From positions 204,414,001 to 204,478,000 of the forward strand of contig JBITNC010000001.1 of assembly GCA_050084985.1 (NCBI GenBank): DNA of 64,000 bases. The letters run 5' to 3'. Numbering within the stretch: position 1 is the stretch's first letter; each line of letters starts with the position of its first letter. The notes under the pieces were generated by a model, which ran no database searches, had not been told where the DNA came from, and saw only the letters and a list, made by a program, of their open reading frames with translations. Of the stretch, positions 58,481 to 64,000 are shown in pieces. The DNA is from Nageia nagi. Its lineage: Eukaryota > Pinophyta. The position numbers and the translations under genes were made by a program.

Positions 58481-59059
58481 CCTCCTACCTTTCATTTATT
58501 GGATATTTGTCTCTAAAATATAAATTAAATATATTTAAGTTTTAGGTTCCATCATTTGATGTGTTATAACAATTACTAATTTTATGGTAAAAAATATTTT
58601 CAAGGGATTTTATATTTAGTAAGAATATTTTTTTTAGTTACAATACATAATAAAAAGGTAATGAACGGAAAAATTAAATATTTAGTAATTAAAATAAATA
58701 TATAAAGTAAATGAAATGAAGATTCAAATATTTAGTTAAAATGATACAATTTGAATTGTCATTTAATTTGTAATTGTAGAATTGATATTCGTAAATTATG
58801 GAAGCAATATTTTAAATTATAAGTTTGAGTCTTAATTATTTTCTACCTATTAAAAGTATTATAGAAATTTAATTTGATTTTTGTATTTATTTACATATCA
58901 AATTTAGGTATCTAAAATGATTTATTATGTCAACAAATTTGAAATTTTGTTATTAATGTTTGTAGGTGATAAATAATGGTCAATGGGACTATATAAAATA
59001 CATTATAATAAGAGCAAGGGAGTGACTAGTGCAACTCCTATATGTAAGAATGAAGTAAA
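58481..59059. other. AT-rich intergenic DNA
   Basis: Very AT-rich, no coding or repeat signal recognised. Confidence 0.5.
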
Positions 59060-62000
59060 CAAAAAAAGGAAGTCAAAATACAATAGTTTTGAATGAGGCA
59101 AGAGGTCTATATATTTGAGTCAAGGAACTCCATTAGCATTGAGGTCGAGAGAAGGCTTTAGATGTTACAACCAAAGGAATTAACCCTAGCAGGTTTGGTA
59201 ACAATGCATTGACATGTGGTCCCTCCCAAATATTCAAGGTTCATGTGATACTTCTAGTTTGTAGCTTCCTATGATTGAATTTTTGGTCTACTTCTTTGAT
59301 ATAGAGATGGACACATTTTTTGCCTTCATAATTCATCCATGATTTCAAATTGTCGGCATCTTTGAATAAACAATTGAATCAACTTCAAATTTCATAGTAT
59401 ATGGGGCAAATGCATACGAAATGTTCTTTAGCCTTTTGTTCATGTTGCATAGTTTGCATTTGTATTGGTCTCTAGGGATATGTTGGTCTGTTCAATATGA
59501 GTTGGTGTGAGCAAACACTACTTATTTGGCCAAGGGGGAAATAGAGACCATTAGATATGTGTAGGTTGATATAATCAAGGATGACAATAACATTATTCTC
59601 TAGTTTCATTGTAATGAAAAAGCTTTGGTGAAAGTGGTTTGTCTAGTTTAATGCATGTTATCTTCGAGTAAGCAAGTAGATTTTCTTCGCAATCCTTTTA
59701 TTAGTTTATACAGTATAAGGATTAAAGGTCTTATGTGGGAGTTGAAAGAGAGGTAGTTGTTCAATATCTAAGCTTGTGGGTTGTAGGAAAGTGGTGGTTT
59801 TTAAGTACCAACACCAATGAATGCCTTTACTTGCAAGTTGCATTGAGGATCTGAGCTCTAAGAGATATTATCTCTTTGACTCAAGATCTATGGAAATTAT
59901 GTAATGGATCCTATTTAGAAGCTTAATATTGTGGAATACTACAAGAGCCAACATGGGGTATGCATAAAGTTTATTGAGAATGATGGAATGAGGGGTAATT
60001 TTTTTGGCTCGAATGGATCTTGAGAGTATGTTGATCAAAAACCTCTAGATGCAAGCCAACCAAAGTGTCTCAAGCTAGACCTCCAAATTTCACATCAATA
60101 AAATAGGGTCGAAGAGACAAGAGCATGGAAGAGTTTAATTTTTCCAGGATATCCTAAAACTAGGGTTGAAAACATTGTTTCTTGAGTGTGGCAGTTGCAA
60201 CATAGACTTTATTCAACATGTTATGGGAGGTTAAGATCAAGTTGAAAGTAGGCTTTGTGTAGAGCACACTAGATATGTGTAGGAAGTGATTGCCTCAATA
60301 AGTTGCCTTGGAAAGTCAGGTAGATTTTGAAAGCATTTGCTCTTAACATATTGAAAGACATCACCTTTGTATTTTTAAGATTAACTTCAATACCATGGGT
60401 ATCACAGAAGGTAAAAAGGGTATAGACCCGACATTGAAGCCCAATTATTATATGAGATAGCAAGATGATATCATCTGGAAAGAGCAAAATTGAGATAATG
60501 AAATCATGTAGAAAATATCTCATTGGGGGGACTTAGGGAGAAAGAGAATTGGGGGGAATTACGAAGAAAGAGGTCTTAAAATATCTTAGTATTCATCTTT
60601 AACATATTGATGATTTTGAGTCTTTTCACATTCACACATTATCTCTTCTTATTTTTGAGGAAATTGTAGTAAGTTATTTTTAGCCTCTTTAGTAGTAGAA
60701 AGGTTCCATTGCATAATAAAGCAAGGGAGTTTTTGTAGGGTCATGCATTCATTATCAAACCATGAGTTGTGGGGGAAATGGGCATGGTGAGGGTGAGGGG
60801 ATGGTGTGTGGATGGTTTGAGGGAAGGATTCAATGGTAGTTGACCAAAGAGCTTTAGAGAAAATATTTTCCTACAAGATGGGGTTTTGTATTTGGTGGAG
60901 GTTGGTGAGATGTTTGTTTATGCTTTGTGTGTAAATGTGATTAAAATTATAGTCAAAGAAATATGGGGGTTGTGGGACAAAGGAAAGGGGTGTGAGTGGT
61001 AGGGTAAGTGGTAAGTGGAAGGGTAAGGGTGAGATAAGCATGATCTGATAATGGTGGAGTATCAAAGATACTAAAATTAGCGATAAAAAAATACGAAGGG
61101 GAGATTAGCAAAAGTGTAATTTACCACATTAGTGCCACCAACAAAAGGGAAACAAGAAAAATAATTAGATTAAGGAAATTGAACAATCCCATTTAGGATG
61201 ATTAATGCATGTGATTCATCCAACCTGAACAAGTGTTTTCCATAAGATGTGATGTTTTTCCCAACATCATCTTTCTCACAAGGCCTAACTCATTGAGATT
61301 AGTTTGAAAATGTTCATAAAATATTTGAAAAAGTCTTTTTTATAGATCCTCTAATAGTACATAGTAGATATGAAACCATAAATTACATAAGAAAAATATT
61401 TTATATGGGGGAGAAAGGATCTATGACTAAGACAAATCAACACAAGCAATAATATGCATGTTTCAATTTCTCCATGCTAGAAAAAATGAATTTACATTGA
61501 ATCAAATAAATTTTTAATCATATGATGAAAATATATAAAAATGTAAACTATTTTGTTTTGACTCCTGCTATTCCAATAATATAAGGGTATATAAAGAAAT
61601 ATTATGTAATCAACATTGGGATTCACCTAGTCATGCATTAAAGTCTCCTAGTAGCATGATATCACCCAAGAGGGAAAATATGGAGATCTCAAGATAAAGA
61701 TCTAGATAGGGTGATTCACTATCTTATACAATAGAATGTGGCAAGTAAGTAGGAGGAAAGTCGTATATAGAAATGCAAAGACATCAAGATGTTGGCTTCC
61801 TATAAAGAGATACCGATATATATATCTAACATGAAGACATGAATATTTGAAACGAATGTAAAGAGTCAATCATTCATGATATAGGCAAGTAACACCTCTA
61901 GAGCCTTTAGTACCTTATTGGGTCTTTGATTTGTATGCAAAAAAATTAATAATAATCGGTATAGGATTGTGGTGGTTTCAATTGTGCTTCATGTGTTTCA

Positions 62001-62310
62001 TTGAAAAGGATGAGGTTCTTATCACCGATTACATCATTCACTGAACCAAAGGAAGAGAACAAAGAACCACCATAATTCCACAAATAATTTTTAATGCTTG
62101 ATATCATGATGATGTTGACCAAAGTTTAGTCCATCTCAAGGGAAGACTATCACATATCCAAACTCTTCCACTTTGAAGAAAAATCCATTTTTCTTACTTT
62201 CTAGCTTCTATCATTTTATTTTTGTTATCTTTACGTTCATATTGCAGCCAAGTTAGGTCTTCATCAAGGAATACTTTATCTAAAAGACTGAATAATTTTG
62301 TCTTGGCTTG
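59060..62310 (-). pseudogene. Decayed LINE (L1-like) retrotransposon
   Basis: On the minus strand an endonuclease motif LGDIMLLGDFNA is seen near 61650, and about 1.2 kb downstream a reverse transcriptase block reads ILLFPDDIILLSHIIIGLQC, then TFCDTHGIEVNLKNTKVM (60470-60350). In plant L1-type LINEs the equivalent reads YADDIVLLS, then F...GLxxNxxKTK; the first catalytic position has changed (FPDD for YADD). The order endonuclease then reverse transcriptase is right. Everything else is broken by stops and shifts, and neither a poly-A end nor target duplications were found, so the edges are approximate. It lies in opposite orientation to the TLP18.3 gene. Confidence 0.65.
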
Positions 62311-62607
62311 TAATGCTTATATACATTCCCCTGCTAACTAAAAATAAATAACAATAGTCCCATCTAAGATTGTTGAGGGTGATACTTTTTAGATCCAAGG
62401 TTTCATGTTAAAAAGCATGGCCAACATGTGATGGGTCTATTATTTTTGGAAGTCCATGAACTTAGAGATTGAGTTCCATAGTGTGGCACATATTTTTAGC
62501 TATAAATTTTGCATGTATTGTCATTTCAACCATTGGGGGGGGGGGGTTCTTTTCTTTGACAACTTGTATCCATGATTTTTGTTCCTCTACCTATTTTGGA
62601 TGGACTA
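62311..62607. other. Spacer with an 11-12 base G run
   Basis: Nothing coding. A run of G at about 62536-62547 is the only structure. Confidence 0.5.
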
Positions 62608-63192
62608 TGTAATATCCCCAATTTTGAGAGACCTTATTAAAAGCATAACATTTTTCACAAGTCTTGGATCATCAATTTGTCTTTTGGAATGGATGGAGAA
62701 TCTTCTACCAAATATTTTGATAGGTCACACGACATGGTTCCTTCAAGAAATGAGAAAGATATGCACTTTTGAAGTTATCCTAAGAAACTGAGATTCTAAT
62801 ATCATGGTGAGGGAAAAGTCAACTACAAGAAATTTATTTTATTCTAAGATGGCTATGAGTTTAATTATTGGTAATTTCAAGGTAAAAGAACTTATAAAAG
62901 GAGGAAAGATTCACAACTTGAGGATTATCATAATTTGGCATTTGATTATGGATCATCTTGGAGTTGGGGTTGCTCTCCTCTCTTTCTTCTAAGGATTAGG
63001 GTAGTTCCCTAGCCTAAAAGTGGCATATTCACAATTACATTCACTTGGAGAGCTTGCACCAACCTTGGAAGACCTTCTAGCCCTAGCACTAGGATCTTGA
63101 AGCCATATTGAGACTTGCCACATCCTTGGGAGCAATCTTGTGTCTTTAGCCTACCTTTAGGAGTCTTGTTTGAGCATTTTGGAGTCTTGGGT
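62608..63192 (+). mobile_element. LTR-like segment H2
   Basis: Starts TGTAATATCCCCAATTTTGA and aligns with the minus-strand H1 copy through the TATA-like TATAAAAGGAGGAAAG box to GGAGTCTTGGG. It is single-copy where H1 is tandemly duplicated. Interrupted at its right by another LTR. Confidence 0.6.
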
Positions 63193-64000
63193 TGTGACAT
63201 CTCCCTTGTATTATTGTACTTGATTATGGAATCCAATGGATTCCCTTTTGTATTATATTTAATTCCTTAATTATGTTTTAAGTTAGTACTTGAGATAGAA
63301 GACTTAATGGGTCATTGGACCCCAATGTGAGCCCTAAGTAGAACGTATCTCTCCCAAGTGTAGATTAGGTGTTTTAATATACTTAGATATCCAGATACAT
63401 GATTATGGGAATACTAAGGTATATTTAGCACTTAATTGGATGGATTAGCACTTAATGTACCAACGTTGAGATTGGAGCACTTGTACACATGTGCTAGCCT
63501 TAGGGAGACTTCTAGACCCCCATGTTTTCCTTTAACACCCACGTTTCCTCCTTAGATGCCCACATATACCTCTTATACCCATGCATGCATTCTTGAACCC
63601 ACATGGAGCATAGGGGAGGTACATATACCTACATTGGACCTAGAATGACTCTTAGGTGCCAACATTGGGGCTTTAGGGTACTGGGTGATGACATTGAGGT
63701 GTAATCCAAATCTAGGAAAGCTATATTATCCCTTGAAGCCTCATTTGCTAGACATGTTGAATTATTGATTATTTCTTATACCATCCAAAGGATAAAAGTA
63801 CTGGTACAATGCTAAATAAGATCCATAGGTGCAACATCTAGGAGGGTTATCAGGTTGGGATCCTATTAATCTATGAGTTTGGTGTAGCATCCTAGCCCAT
63901 TTGGTGGTATTCCAAGGTTGAGCTTTTACCTTTAGTGGTTGTCGAGATTTGGGGAAGGTTCCTTCGGTGGAGAGGAATCAAGTTCTAAGGGAGTAAGACT
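63193..64000 (+). repeat. C-type LTR, cut by window end
   Basis: Starts TGTGACATCTCCCTTG and matches the C LTRs (GGAATCCAATGGATTCCC, TAGAAGACTTAATGGGTCAT) up to the window edge, which lies about 300 bases before its expected end. Whether an element follows cannot be seen. Confidence 0.85.

Noticed and set aside
62536-62547. G run as a quadruplex or regulatory element
   Set aside because: A single homopolymer in old intergenic DNA may be sequencing or slippage noise; nothing around it supports a role.

Overview
The window is plant nuclear DNA from a large, repeat-swollen genome, most likely a gymnosperm. This rests on the density of nested retroelements, initiator-methionine-tRNA primer sites next to LTR ends, a LINE relic, and a single nuclear-encoded chloroplast protein exon in 64 kb. 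The species is an inference; no ribosomal RNA, tRNA or CRISPR sequence was seen.

Layout. (1) 1-1746 is the 3' part of a plus-strand element of an unrecognised family, here called family E (copy E0), sitting in a minus-strand LTR element (1747-3173). (2) 3174-9994 is older DNA with a broken membrane-type reading frame and a very decayed Ty3/gypsy reverse transcriptase, split by a second E copy (E1, 3400-7126). (3) 9995-14191 holds LTR-like segments with tandem duplications. (4) 14192-19626 is a decayed minus-strand chromodomain gypsy element (A), itself split by a solo LTR (16224-17790). (5) 19627-32001 is a plus-strand gag-protease element (F) split by a third E copy (E2, 23109-29848). (6) 32327-37803 is a complete but pol-less minus-strand LTR element (D). 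(7) 38693-40490 is a minus-strand Tat/Athila-like gag-protease relic (J). (8) 40500-50673 is a gag-protease element (B) into which a pol-bearing chromovirus (C, 41401-47140) has inserted. (9) 50674-57029 is an LTR split by the complete E3 copy (51074-56651). (10) 57030-58280 is intron plus the intact last exon of a gene for the thylakoid protein TLP18.3. (11) 59060-62310 is a minus-strand LINE relic, and 62608-64000 is two abutting LTRs.

How the parts relate. The LTR elements fall into two complementary groups: B, D and F keep gag and protease but lack reverse transcriptase and integrase, while C keeps pol but has almost no gag. They share similar LTR ends, primer sites and a shared coding tail at the polypurine tract, which suggests a history of trans-mobilisation (inference).

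The most unusual system is family E. Three copies show an unknown protein of about 1,150 codons (E2 best preserved, E3 and E0 in fragments); the leaders of E1, E2 and E3 carry arrays of palindromic hairpins whose stems differ between copies by compensating base pairs; all copies with a visible terminus end in hairpins. E1 and E3 have TGTTG...CAACA ends and 5-bp target duplications, yet no long terminal repeats are visible.
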